Shown piece after piece: positions 17,042-26,074 of a stretch of 64,000 nucleotides of DNA. A model generated the notes under the pieces. That model saw only the letters and a program-made list of their open reading frames with translations, searched no databases and was not told the origin of the DNA. The first letter of the stretch is position 1, and each line of letters starts with the position of its first letter. The DNA comes from an uncultured Ignavibacteriota bacterium (lineage in GTDB: Bacteria; Bacteroidota; Ignavibacteria; UBA10030; UBA8401): assembly GCA_903884005.1 (NCBI GenBank), contig CAISDA010000083.1, positions 124,001 to 188,000 on the forward strand, written 5' to 3'. Both the position numbers and the translations under genes were made by a program.

Positions 17042-18676
17042 ATGAGTATGGAAAATTTTCTGCTTACCGTCGACAATCTCAAAACGAATTCTTTATTCAA
17101 GTACATCAGCGATACGAATCTTCAGACCATCATCAAGCTCTTCAAAGAGGAAGCCTATCCCGCCGACACCGAGATCTTCCACGAAAACACGAGAGGCGAG
17201 CACCTCTATCTCATCCTCGAAGGCAGGATCAAGATCACCAAGGTCACCAAGTACGGCATCGAAACCGTCATCGCGATCCTTGGGAAGGGCGATTTTTTCG
17301 GTGAAATGGAACTGTTGGACGATCAGCCCCGGTCTGCGCGCACGTCGGCGATCGATCTGACGGTCATTGCGAGCATGTCGGAGCAGGATTTCAACACGCT
17401 CGTGAAGACGAACCACATCATCGCGCTCAACATGCTCAAGGCGATCGTCAAGCGGCTTCGGGCCGCCGACCAAACGATCGTCAACGAACTCGACCGCACC
17501 GTTGAAATATCGAAACTGCATATCAATCGCCTGAATCTGCTTATCGAAGCGACTAAGTCCGTCAACTCCACACTCGACCTGGACAAGCTGCTCGAGATCA
17601 TTCTGGACACCTCCATCAAATCGATCAACGCCGACAGGGGCACGCTCTATCTGCTGGACGAATCGAAAGATGAAATATGGTCGACGGCCCTGCACGGCGC
17701 CGAAGTCGTCGAGATACGCCTGCCTGTCGGCAAGGGGCTTGCAGGGTATGTTGCAAAGACCGGCGAAACGATCAACATTCCCGATGCGTACAACGATTCC
17801 CGGTTCAACCGCGAGATCGACATGCGCACCGGATACCGCACCAATAACGTGCTCTGCATGCCGATGCGTAACCGCGACGGCAAGTTGATCGGCGTTTTCC
17901 AGCTCCTCAATAAGAAAGATTCCGCATTCACCAAAGCCGACGAAGAATTCATCAACGCCCTCTCCATGCACGCGTCGATCGCAATCGAAAATGCCCGCAT
18001 CGCCAAAGAGATGGTGAACAACGAACGGCTCACCGCCGTCGGACGGATGGCCAGCACGATCATCCACGACATCAAAAATCCGATGGGCACGCTGCGTGTC
18101 TATGCCCAGGTGATGAAAAAAAAATCGGGGAATGAAGAAGCCTCGCAGCTCGCGGATGAAATGATCACACAGGTCGACCGGTTCGTGACCATGACACAGG
18201 AAATTCTGGACTTCAGCCGGGGCGTGAGCGCGACGAACATCACCGAGATGTCGTGCGGAGATGTGGTAGAGGGGGCTCTCATGTTCATCGAAAAGGATCT
18301 GACGAAGCGGAATATCACCATTGCAAAGCGCCTGCATTATACCGGCAGTGTCCGCCTCGACGCAGACAAGATGATGCGTGTCTTCTATAACATTGCGGGG
18401 AACGCCGCCGACGCCATGCCCAAAGGCGGCTCGTTAACGGTCACGACCGAAAATCTCGGCACCATGTGTATGATCGAATTCGCGGACACCGGCTTCGGCA
18501 TGCCCGATGATGTGAAGCGGAAAATTTTTGAGCCGTTTGTCACACACGGCAAGAAACACGGCACCGGATTGGGAATGGCGATCGTCAAGAAGATCATTGA
18601 CGATCACAACGGCAAGATAGAGATCGAAAGCGAAATGGGAAAAGGAACAGCCATCAAATTATTCCTGCCCCTGTGA
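17042..18676 (+). CDS. cyclic-nucleotide-binding-fold / GAF sensor histidine kinase
   Basis: 544 residues, soluble. Residues about 10-130 form a CRP-like cNMP-binding fold (GEHLYLILEGRIKITK, KGDFFGEMELLDDQPRSARTSA), about 165-320 a GAF domain (DRGTLYLLDESKDEIWSTAL, VGKGLAGYVAKTGETINI), then a HisKA domain with His in TIIHDIKNPMGTLRVY and an ATPase domain with NAADAMPKGG, DTGFGMP and TGLGMAIVKKI. No receiver or output gene is adjacent, so it is an orphan kinase. The start is ambiguous between 17015 and 17042. Its last 18 bases overlap the 3' end of hpnE on the other strand. Confidence 0.9.
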   Translation: MSMENFLLTVDNLKTNSLFKYISDTNLQTIIKLFKEEAYPADTEIFHENTRGEHLYLILEGRIKITKVTKYGIETVIAILGKGDFFGEMELLDDQPRSARTSAIDLTVIASMSEQDFNTLVKTNHIIALNMLKAIVKRLRAADQTIVNELDRTVEISKLHINRLNLLIEATKSVNSTLDLDKLLEIILDTSIKSINADRGTLYLLDESKDEIWSTALHGAEVVEIRLPVGKGLAGYVAKTGETINIPDAYNDSRFNREIDMRTGYRTNNVLCMPMRNRDGKLIGVFQLLNKKDSAFTKADEEFINALSMHASIAIENARIAKEMVNNERLTAVGRMASTIIHDIKNPMGTLRVYAQVMKKKSGNEEASQLADEMITQVDRFVTMTQEILDFSRGVSATNITEMSCGDVVEGALMFIEKDLTKRNITIAKRLHYTGSVRLDADKMMRVFYNIAGNAADAMPKGGSLTVTTENLGTMCMIEFADTGFGMPDDVKRKIFEPFVTHGKKHGTGLGMAIVKKIIDDHNGKIEIESEMGKGTAIKLFLPL

Positions 18677-20023
18677 TGCCGTTCCGAGATAACCGTCGGC
18701 AAGCTCTGCGCAAGCGTACCCGCTTTGCGCCGCTCCTTCGATCGTTGCAGGCAGCCCCGTATCGGTCCAGTCGCCTGCGATGAAAAAATTTCGTAGGGCC
18801 GTTGCATGCTGCACGCGGCACGCCGCAATGTCGCCGCTTGGTGAAAACGTCGCACGCTTTTCTTTTATCACCAGCGAGTGCCGAAGCGCCGCCTCCGATG
18901 CGCCCGGAAAACAGCGGCGCAGTTCTCTGTCCGCCATTGCAACAATCGCTTCCTTCGCCTGAGTGCTCTCTTCACGGGCTGCGCTTATCACCAGGGACAG
19001 ATGCATCAAGCGCCCTGATGTCCGGCCCGCCGTTGTCGATTTGTTGAACACCCAATCAATCGGCGATCCCAGCAAAGCGGTAAATTCGTCCTCCATGAAA
19101 TGCCGGTCATACCACAAATGAATTGACACAATGGGCACCGCCTCAAAGCGGTCCATCCGCTCGGGCAGTGGCAGGGCGCTGCGGCTGCCGTGTGCAAACA
19201 TGGCACCGATCGCGTGGTACGGAACGGCGCTCACCACCGCCCGAGGCTCGATACGCGTTTGGCCAAGCATCACCGATTCCACCGTTCCGTTTGTGACGAC
19301 GATGTTTCCTGCCCTCGCCCTGAACGCGACACTGCCGCCATGCTCCTGAAGATAGGAGGCGGCGCCGTCGGCAAAGAGCCTGCTCAACCCTGTGCGCGGC
19401 AGCGCGATCGATGCATCGCGCCGGCTGCCCAGGAACACCGTTTGCAGCACGTTCACAAACAGGGCCGCCGATGCCCTCTCCGGCCGTTCATTCATCGTTC
19501 CGATACTCAGGATGTTCCATACATTGTTTTTCGCTTCCAGGCTCTGTCCGTGTTTCGTCAGCCATTGATCGACCGTCATTGTCAGGAGATCGGCATCGGT
19601 GCGTGGATTCGCCGTCAGCAACGCAGGCACAATGCGGAGCATCGAGAGTCGGTCGCGCCACGAGAGCGAACCGAGGCGAAGCAGCGCACCGAACACATGG
19701 AGAGGCGAGGGAAGCAGCGGCGCACGCAAACGATAGCGCCCCACGGTACTGCGAAACGATATGTCGAGCGATGGTTGAATGGAGAGCTGATCGATCGTGC
19801 CCACGGTGCGCAGAAACCGAAGCGTCGAATGATAACATCCGAGCATGAGATGCTGGCCGTTATCGACAATGTCTCCTGTTTCCATGTGGAGAAAGGAATA
19901 TGCGCGGCCGCCAAGATGCTGCGACTGTTCGGCAAGGATCACCGAGCGCCCGCGCGATGCGCACTCGACCGCGGCGCATAAGCCGCTGACTCCCCCGCCG
20001 ATGACGAGAACGTCAACCGGCAT
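18659..20023 (-). CDS. hpnE: hydroxysqualene dehydroxylase HpnE
   Basis: 454 residues from ATG 20023; the frame extends 11 codons upstream inside hpnD, but MPVDVLVIGGGVSGLCAAVE is the natural start. The FAD-binding GxGxxG motif sits at the N-terminus, followed by GGRAYSF and NGQHLMLGCYHS, and a C-terminal second FAD motif (FFIAGDWTDTGLPATIEGAAQSG). HpnE reduces hydroxysqualene to squalene as the last step of the HpnCDE route. It overlaps hpnD by 11 bases. No squalene-hopene cyclase is in the window. Confidence 0.92.
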   Translation of the reverse strand: MPVDVLVIGGGVSGLCAAVECASRGRSVILAEQSQHLGGRAYSFLHMETGDIVDNGQHLMLGCYHSTLRFLRTVGTIDQLSIQPSLDISFRSTVGRYRLRAPLLPSPLHVFGALLRLGSLSWRDRLSMLRIVPALLTANPRTDADLLTMTVDQWLTKHGQSLEAKNNVWNILSIGTMNERPERASAALFVNVLQTVFLGSRRDASIALPRTGLSRLFADGAASYLQEHGGSVAFRARAGNIVVTNGTVESVMLGQTRIEPRAVVSAVPYHAIGAMFAHGSRSALPLPERMDRFEAVPIVSIHLWYDRHFMEDEFTALLGSPIDWVFNKSTTAGRTSGRLMHLSLVISAAREESTQAKEAIVAMADRELRRCFPGASEAALRHSLVIKEKRATFSPSGDIAACRVQHATALRNFFIAGDWTDTGLPATIEGAAQSGYACAELADGYLGTASQGQE

Positions 20024-20876
20024 CGGCGCGCCGTGTGGGGTTGTGCCACCAGACATTCACAGTGATCACGAGCTTCTTGAATGCCGAAAGCCGGATGCGA
20101 TTGTCATAGACATTGTACTCTGCGCGTTCGATGTCCTGCAGTATCCGGAAGTAGATCGCCTCCATGATCCTCGCGGCCAGGAACAGCGGCTTGTCTTCCT
20201 CCGAAAGGAATGTGAGGGCATGCGTAAAATACGACCGCGCTCGGTCGCATTCAAATTTCATCAGCCGCCTGAAGTTTGCATTATACCGATGCGCACTGAT
20301 ATCGTCGTCCGTGTAATCAAATTTGAGAAGATCTTCCTGGGGCAGATAAACCCGTCCGTTCTCCGCATCATCGGCGACGTCGCGCAGAATGTTTGTCAGC
20401 TGCAGGGCGATGCCGAGGTTGACCGCATATTCCTTCGCCCCCTCGTGATGATACCCGAAGATCTCCGTGCACATCAATCCCACGGTGGACGCGGCGCGAT
20501 AACAGTATTCACGAAGTTCCTCGAATGTCGTATAGCGCGTCTTCACCAGATCCATCTCCATGCCCTGGAGAAGATCGCGGAACGGATGAAGCGGGATATT
20601 GAAGCGGCGCACGGTCTGGCTTAATTTATTCAAGAGCGGATAGCGGGACACGCCGGACATGGCCTGTTCGAATTCGTATGTCCATTGACGCAGCAGCACA
20701 TGTTTCAGGTGTTCGCTTTCTTCCTCATCGACAATATCGTCCGTCAGCCGGCACCACGCATAGACAATGTTGATCGCTTCCCGCTTCTGTTTGGGAAGCA
20801 GGAGGAACGAGTAATAGAAATTACTTCGCTTGTTCTTTTCAAATGTGTCGATGAATGCGAGTTGTTCCATAGTCAC
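20013..20876 (-). CDS. hpnD: presqualene diphosphate synthase HpnD
   Basis: 287 residues of the squalene/phytoene synthase fold. Both Asp-rich substrate motifs are present: LTDDIVDEE near residue 46 and LRDVADDAENGR near 174, with RVYLPQEDL after it. HpnD condenses two farnesyl diphosphates to presqualene diphosphate. It lies between hpnC and hpnE in the pathway-order operon hpnC-hpnD-hpnE, 15 bases after hpnC. The product feeds hopanoid or other triterpenoid membrane lipids. Confidence 0.92.
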   Translation of the reverse strand: MTMEQLAFIDTFEKNKRSNFYYSFLLLPKQKREAINIVYAWCRLTDDIVDEEESEHLKHVLLRQWTYEFEQAMSGVSRYPLLNKLSQTVRRFNIPLHPFRDLLQGMEMDLVKTRYTTFEELREYCYRAASTVGLMCTEIFGYHHEGAKEYAVNLGIALQLTNILRDVADDAENGRVYLPQEDLLKFDYTDDDISAHRYNANFRRLMKFECDRARSYFTHALTFLSEEDKPLFLAARIMEAIYFRILQDIERAEYNVYDNRIRLSAFKKLVITVNVWWHNPTRRADAG

Positions 20877-20891
20877 AAAAGTTGACGGCGA

Positions 20892-21740
20892 TCACCGCGA
20901 GGCGATCGCCTGAAATAATACCGACACCTTGTCTATTGCCGAGAGCACTGGACGGCGGGTCAGTGTGTCGTACTGCCGGTCTTCGATCGTGCGAACGATC
21001 CGCATCCCTCCATGCCAGATCAGACGCAGTTCAAAACGAAACGGCCGGGACACACGATCGAGCAGCGGCTTGCCTGCATCGAACAGGAGCTTCGTCCTGT
21101 CCAGTTCAAAGCGCATCAACGCGCGCACTGCTGCCGAAGCCGGCGGCGCTTGGCATGCGTCGCGTGTGACTCCGAAGGTGCGGCAGTCTTCTTCGGGCAC
21201 ATAATACCGATGCCGCACTGTATCAATTAACAAATCCTGCCAGAAATTTGCAAGCTGCAGCGCCGTACAAAGTGCATCGGACAAGTCGCAATTGCCCGGT
21301 GTCGCACAATTGAAGATCTGCAGCATCAGCCTCCCGATCGGATTTGCGGAATGCCTGCAGTAGACAAGGAGGTCATCGTACGCGGCAAAGCCCGTGTGGC
21401 GCACGTCCATCCTGAACGCTTCGATGAGATCGTCCAAGAGCCCGATATCGAGCCGGTAGCGGCGGACAGCATCGGCAAGATTCATAAAAAAATCGGTGCC
21501 GGTGCCGCCCTCGACCGCCGTGTGCAGCTGTCCCAGCCACGCATCAAGCGCCTGCAAGCGCTCCTTTGGCGGGTCCGTCCACTCATCGGCGATGTCGTCC
21601 CCCACCCGCGCGAACGCATAGAGCAGGTGAATGGGTGTGCGAAACTCCGCGGGAATGAATCGCGACGCGACGGGAAAATTTTCGTAGTGCGTGTGTGCCA
21701 GGCGTTCAAGGATCGGCGCGCTGCCTGTTCGACGATTCAT
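20892..21740 (-). CDS. hpnC: hydroxysqualene synthase HpnC
   Basis: 282 residues, squalene/phytoene synthase family. The N-terminal HYENFPVASRFIP motif is typical of HpnC, followed by ARVGDDIADEW as the first Asp-rich motif. The second is replaced by LANFWQDLLIDTVRHRYYVP, as expected in HpnC, which converts presqualene diphosphate to hydroxysqualene instead of catalysing the first condensation. First gene of the hpnCDE operon. Confidence 0.92.
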   Translation of the reverse strand: MNRRTGSAPILERLAHTHYENFPVASRFIPAEFRTPIHLLYAFARVGDDIADEWTDPPKERLQALDAWLGQLHTAVEGGTGTDFFMNLADAVRRYRLDIGLLDDLIEAFRMDVRHTGFAAYDDLLVYCRHSANPIGRLMLQIFNCATPGNCDLSDALCTALQLANFWQDLLIDTVRHRYYVPEEDCRTFGVTRDACQAPPASAAVRALMRFELDRTKLLFDAGKPLLDRVSRPFRFELRLIWHGGMRIVRTIEDRQYDTLTRRPVLSAIDKVSVLFQAIASR

Positions 21741-21821
21741 TGATGTCCGTTATTGTTGTATGACGAATGTTGCGACATCCGCATAGACGACTGCCGGAGC
21801 GCTCCGGATCGGCGGGCAGCG

Positions 21822-22565
21822 CTACAGGATGAGAATGACTTTCAGATACGGCAAAAATAATAATGACCCCGTGGAGGCGAGCGGGCGCACTGCGGCGATA
21901 TCCCATGCGATGCGCTTGCCGGCAAAGCGGGCCCCGAATGTGAGGATCCCGCTGAAGTCACTGAATGCTGTAATGGAATTTTCGTACTCCACAATAAGCT
22001 TCGTCACAGACGAGACCCGTTGCGCGTACCCGGCCATAAGAACGTTTCCCGATGCATCGTCCGCTCCCACGATCGCGGTATATCCGATGTGTCCGCTCGA
22101 CGCATCGGACCCGATGCTCACCACTCCCCCCAGGGACCCGAACGACGCTTTGGGCGTATACGAGCCGAAGACGGCGGCGCCGAATGATTCCGAGGAGTAC
22201 ACATTCTGCTTCACGCCAAGCGCGACCGATTGCAGAACGTCGGTCGTGATCGGAAAGACGGTGAATGCGCCGATGTGCGTCGTGTTAGTGATCGCCGTAG
22301 TGATGTTCAAAAAGAACAGCTCGTAATCCTCGAAATACGTATTCCCCTTGGGCATCGTGTACGCCGTCGGCATGAAGAAGAGTTCATGGCCGCCGGGGTG
22401 TACGCTTTCAACACCAAGGCTGTCGCTTCCCTGCGCCGCAGCGGTCAACGGCACACAGCATACCGTACACAGAATGAGCAGACGGGCCACTGATGCCGGT
22501 CTCAGGAACGAACCGGTGGCCCAACGGAACTGTGATCGCACGACGATGCCCTTCTCATTTATCAA
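21822..22565 (-). CDS. exported beta-strand-rich envelope protein, unknown
   Basis: 247 residues. A signal-like segment (about 25-45, LLILCTVCCVPLTAAAQG) is followed by amphipathic strands rich in Gly/Ala/Val (YFEDYELFFLNITTAITNTTHIGAFTVFPI, GAAVFGSYTPKASFG, HIGYTAIVGADDASGNV in sequence order). This is the texture of a small outer-membrane beta-barrel, and the final residues LLFLPYLKVILIL end on a hydrophobic strand. I do not recognise a named family. The signal starts late, so the true start may be a downstream codon. It lies 81 bases upstream of hpnC and may share its promoter. Confidence 0.65.
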   Translation of the reverse strand: MINEKGIVVRSQFRWATGSFLRPASVARLLILCTVCCVPLTAAAQGSDSLGVESVHPGGHELFFMPTAYTMPKGNTYFEDYELFFLNITTAITNTTHIGAFTVFPITTDVLQSVALGVKQNVYSSESFGAAVFGSYTPKASFGSLGGVVSIGSDASSGHIGYTAIVGADDASGNVLMAGYAQRVSSVTKLIVEYENSITAFSDFSGILTFGARFAGKRIAWDIAAVRPLASTGSLLFLPYLKVILIL

Positions 22566-22602
22566 TGGGGTAATATACGAAAATCCAGGGAGGCGTCCAA
22601 GA

Positions 22603-22614
22603 ACGGCGCGCCGT
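22603..22614. repeat. GC-rich palindrome between genes
   Basis: A perfect 12-bp palindrome (ACGGCGCGCCGT) opens a 110-base GC-rich stretch with a further near-perfect hairpin around 22668-22690 (CCGGC and GCCGG arms). It lies between the efflux permease stop and the start of the envelope protein. A rho-independent terminator is not evident because no T-run follows. Confidence 0.4.
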
Positions 22615-22710
22615 CAGGCGGGCGGCGCGTGCGGCATGCGAGCAATGCATGGTAAGCGGGGGGGCTCCGGCTCGCGCGCCGGAAGCTCGCTCCATTCGTC
22701 GCGGGCACGG

Positions 22711-23880
22711 TCAGGTCAATGAGGATCGCAGCAGCGCTCGCATGCGCAAGCGAGTACAGACTAATCCGGCTGCCGCGAGTCCCAGAAGCCACCAGAGCTC
22801 CGGCATCACCTCGCGCCATCCGGCATTCATCTCCATGATGCGCACGGCGGCGGTGAAATAATGCGTGCTCGGCAGCAGCTGCGCGCACCATTGCAACGGC
22901 AGTGGCATGCCGGCCTTCGGCCAGCTGTAGCCCGACATGAAGAAAATGGGGTACGACGTGAATGCGATTGTCTGCAGCGCAATGATCTTCCGCGTGAAAA
23001 ATGAAGAGAGGAAGATGCTCATGTAGATCACCGATAAAAGGAAAATTCCCGTGATCACGCCCAACGCGAGAAGGTCGCCTTTCAACTGCAACGTAAAAAG
23101 CCTGAAGTACACCGCGGCGTAGAGCACCGCGTACGACGCATAGAGCAGGAAATACACGAACGCTTTCCCCGACAGCATGGCCCAGAGGCTGTCCTTTGCC
23201 ATGCGATAGAGTTCAGGAAGCGTGTTGTTCTCCCGCTCCTTGGCAATGCTTTGCGAGAGTCCGATGAGCAGCGTCTGCTGGAGAATGAGTATGAATATGC
23301 CCGGTATGAGAAAATCGCCGTACGCTTCGGTGATATTGAACATCGGGCGCACGTCGTCGCGCACGGGATCGCTGACCTCCTCGGCCTGTGTGAGGCTGTA
23401 GCCCGCCATCTGCAGGAATTTCACGCGGCTGGCTGCCGCGTTCTTCACAGCAACCGACGTGATGGCTTTGTTCAGATCGTTCGAAGGGAGGAACCGGCTG
23501 GTGTTCAGGAACACCTTCACATCGGTCCCCTTCCCCCTTTTTTGCGAAGAAGAAAAATCCGGCCCCAGCAGCACGATCCCCTGCACATCGAGGCGGCAGA
23601 GACGGTCCTGCGCGGCGGCGAGATCGGGTACGACCTCGACGACCTTGATGAGCTGATGCGCATCGAGATCGCGTATGAATTCGCGCGAGAGTGCGGAATG
23701 GTCCTGATCCACAACAACGATCGCAACATCGACCTCGGTTTTCTGCCAGTACACCGAACCGTACAGGAGCGGATACAACAGCGGGGCGGCGATCACGATC
23801 GTGCGGATGTTCATGTCCCCGAGCAGCGACTTCGCTTCGCGCACGAACACGGCCCAGAAGCCCGTCAGTGTGTTCTTCAT
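22711..23880 (-). CDS. ABC-2 type transporter permease (YbhR-like), second
   Basis: 389 residues: one N-terminal transmembrane helix (about 25-45), a large periplasmic domain (about 50-190, beginning VDVAIVVVDQDHSALSREFIRDLD), and about five C-terminal helices with the ABC-2 signature around PIFFMSGYSWP. This topology is that of YhgE/YbhS/YbhR permeases that export drugs across the envelope together with a HlyD adaptor and TolC. The ATG overlaps the stop of the upstream permease by 4 bases (ATGA). Last gene of the efflux operon. Confidence 0.9.
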   Translation of the reverse strand: MKNTLTGFWAVFVREAKSLLGDMNIRTIVIAAPLLYPLLYGSVYWQKTEVDVAIVVVDQDHSALSREFIRDLDAHQLIKVVEVVPDLAAAQDRLCRLDVQGIVLLGPDFSSSQKRGKGTDVKVFLNTSRFLPSNDLNKAITSVAVKNAAASRVKFLQMAGYSLTQAEEVSDPVRDDVRPMFNITEAYGDFLIPGIFILILQQTLLIGLSQSIAKERENNTLPELYRMAKDSLWAMLSGKAFVYFLLYASYAVLYAAVYFRLFTLQLKGDLLALGVITGIFLLSVIYMSIFLSSFFTRKIIALQTIAFTSYPIFFMSGYSWPKAGMPLPLQWCAQLLPSTHYFTAAVRIMEMNAGWREVMPELWWLLGLAAAGLVCTRLRMRALLRSSLT

Positions 23881-25073
23881 CGTTCCCCCCCGGTGTTCTT
23901 CCTCCCGGCGCGATGCCGTACGATCTGGAAGTGTATGGCCGCGAGCCCCACTCCAAGCGAGACGAAGAGGAAGGCCGAAAGGTGCAGCACTTCAGGAACG
24001 ATGTACTTCAGCGGGGCATTCATCTGGTACACTTTCATGAACGCCGTCAGAAACGGCGTGAACGGCATCGTCTGCGCGTACCACGCGTCGGCAGCTGGCA
24101 TCGCCCATGCGGGAAAAGTGAGGCCGCTGAAGAGAAACGCCGGCGTCACAAGAAAGATCGCCACCTCCGTGGCTTTTTGCTGATCGTGCATGAGGCTCGA
24201 GATCGCCAATGCCAGAAACAGGGATGCACCCACGAAATACAGCAAGAGCAGGATCACCGCAAGGATCGAGCCGTTGATCCCGATGCCGAAGAGCGGGAAC
24301 ATGATGCCGACGATGCCGAGCGCGCTTGCCGAATGGATGGCGAGATGCGGGAGCGCCTTTCCGAAAAAGACCGCGAGAAGATTGTCGCCGCCCACATCCA
24401 GCAGTTCGTTGAATGTCGAGTGCGTGAATTCGGAACTCATCACGAGCACGCCCGCGACCATGATGATCATCTGCAGCACAACCGGCAGCATCGGGGGAAT
24501 GAGATAATTGAGATAACTGTAGTTCGGGTTGTAGAGCACCTGCGTATCGAGGCGGATCGGATTGACCACATTCATCGCCTGTTCTTCGCTCATGCCTTTC
24601 GAGCGCAGCTTCTTGAGCATCGCCCCGCCCGAGACGGTCTTGAGTATCGTCGCCGCATCCTTGAGTATCATGTTGCCGATGATCAGGTTGAACGTATTCT
24701 TCACGACAACGACGGTGGAAAACCTGCCGCCCTTCACGTCGGCCTCGAAGTGCGGCGGAATATAGAAGCCGGCCTGGATCGTTCCCGCGAGCATGCCTTC
24801 CCGGATCTCGGCCATCGACTGCGCATACATCACAACGCTCATCGAACTGGTGCTCTCGACGGAGCGGATGAGCAATCGGGACAACTCCGAATGGTCGTCA
24901 TCGCAGATCGCCACGGGCAGATCGTGGACGATGCCGTTGTTATAAATGAGTGCGAGCAGTACGAAGAGCACGATCGGCAGTCCGATGGAGAGCAGATACA
25001 GCGTTTTCCGCTCGGTGATCCGCCGGAACTCCCGTTGCATGACGCGCACCAGCGGCGATGAATTCTCAGACAT
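23877..25073 (-). CDS. ABC-2 type transporter permease (YbhS-like), first
   Basis: 398 residues from ATG 25073; the 46 upstream open codons overlap the intergenic leader and the adaptor gene, so they are rejected. Same plan as its neighbour: N-terminal helix (LLSIGLPIVLFVLLALIY), periplasmic domain starting VAICDDDHSELSRLLIRSVE, then about five membrane helices (FLVTPAFLFSGLTFPAWAMP). The two permeases probably form a heterodimer. No ATP-binding subunit is encoded in this operon, so the ATPase must come from elsewhere. Confidence 0.9.
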   Translation of the reverse strand: MSENSSPLVRVMQREFRRITERKTLYLLSIGLPIVLFVLLALIYNNGIVHDLPVAICDDDHSELSRLLIRSVESTSSMSVVMYAQSMAEIREGMLAGTIQAGFYIPPHFEADVKGGRFSTVVVVKNTFNLIIGNMILKDAATILKTVSGGAMLKKLRSKGMSEEQAMNVVNPIRLDTQVLYNPNYSYLNYLIPPMLPVVLQMIIMVAGVLVMSSEFTHSTFNELLDVGGDNLLAVFFGKALPHLAIHSASALGIVGIMFPLFGIGINGSILAVILLLLYFVGASLFLALAISSLMHDQQKATEVAIFLVTPAFLFSGLTFPAWAMPAADAWYAQTMPFTPFLTAFMKVYQMNAPLKYIVPEVLHLSAFLFVSLGVGLAAIHFQIVRHRAGRKNTGGER

Positions 25074-25093
25074 AGCGAGTACCTGTTCTATGA

Positions 25094-26074
25094 TTACAAT
25101 GTGACATTCACGGACATGCCCGGGCGCAGGCCCGGTATCGGAGCCTTGGCGCGCAGACGGACCTCGAATGTCTTGAGATCGAATTCGCCCTTCTGCTTCG
25201 TGGGGCGCCACGCGGCATAATCGCCCATTGCCGCCATCGTGGCCACGTCGAACTCGAATTGCGCGTTATTCAATGCCGGGATTGTCGCTTTCATGGTCAT
25301 GCCTTTTTTAATCGCGCCGAGCTGGTCTTCGCGCACTTGGATCGTGACCCACATATCCGTCGGATCGAGTATGGTGAAGATGGGGTACCCTCCGGCCGCC
25401 ATTTCTCCTGCATCGACGATGCGCTTCGTGATCTCGCCGTCGATCTTGCTCGTAATGCGCGTTTCGCCGTCGTATGCCATCGCCTCGGCATATGCATTTT
25501 CGGCCTGATGGAAGAGCGATTTGGCGCCGTCGATCTCTTCGGACCGTGCGCCATTCATGACCATATCCAATTTCGCCTTGGCCGCGTCCATCTGATCGCG
25601 CGCCGCCGTGAATTGGAATTCGACCTGGTCACGTTCCTGCGTGCTGATGAGGCTGTCTCTGTAGACCCGTTCAACGCGCGTCCATGTTTTTTGCGCGAGC
25701 TCGAACTGCGCCTGCGCCTGCTGATACAATTTTTTCACCGCTTCCTTTTCTTCCGGGCGCGCGCCGCGCAGCGCCATCGAGAGACGCGCATGCGCCGCAT
25801 CCATCGCGCCGCGGGCCTGTTCCACCTTCGCTTCGATCTCCTTGCTTTCAAGCACCGCAAGGAGCTGTCCCTTGAATACGCGGTCTCCTTCGCGCACGCA
25901 CACCGTGTCCACGCGGCCGGGGATCTTCGACGCCGCGTCGATCTCCGTGGCTTCGGCCATGCCGGTGATGATGGTTGCCTCCGGTCGTGCGGCGCCGACA
26001 ACAAGGACGATCACCGAAGTGATAACGATGAGCGCGGGTATGCCCAAAATAATGTGATGCTTCTCGAGTTTCAT
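25094..26074 (-). CDS. HlyD-family periplasmic adaptor
   Basis: 326 residues. N-terminal membrane anchor (about 8-28), biotinyl-lipoyl half motif (KIPGRVDTVCVREGDRVFKGQLLAVLES), a long alpha-helical hairpin with many Ala/Glu/Gln residues (about 75-165), then the second lipoyl half (ITSKIDGEITKRIVDAGEM) and a beta-barrel. It links the inner-membrane permeases to the TolC-type channel. The ATG at 26074 overlaps the tolC-like stop as ATGA, with AAGGAGA before it, so the two are translationally coupled. Confidence 0.93.
   Translation of the reverse strand: MKLEKHHIILGIPALIVITSVIVLVVGAARPEATIITGMAEATEIDAASKIPGRVDTVCVREGDRVFKGQLLAVLESKEIEAKVEQARGAMDAAHARLSMALRGARPEEKEAVKKLYQQAQAQFELAQKTWTRVERVYRDSLISTQERDQVEFQFTAARDQMDAAKAKLDMVMNGARSEEIDGAKSLFHQAENAYAEAMAYDGETRITSKIDGEITKRIVDAGEMAAGGYPIFTILDPTDMWVTIQVREDQLGAIKKGMTMKATIPALNNAQFEFDVATMAAMGDYAAWRPTKQKGEFDLKTFEVRLRAKAPIPGLRPGMSVNVTL

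Noticed and set aside
17093-18337. A 414-codon minus-strand frame inside the cNMP/GAF kinase
   Set aside because: Antisense to a clear multidomain kinase; no motif of its own.
23691-25061. A long plus-strand frame across both permease genes
   Set aside because: It is antisense to two well supported genes and has no recognisable domain; composition is His/Arg-rich as in shadows.
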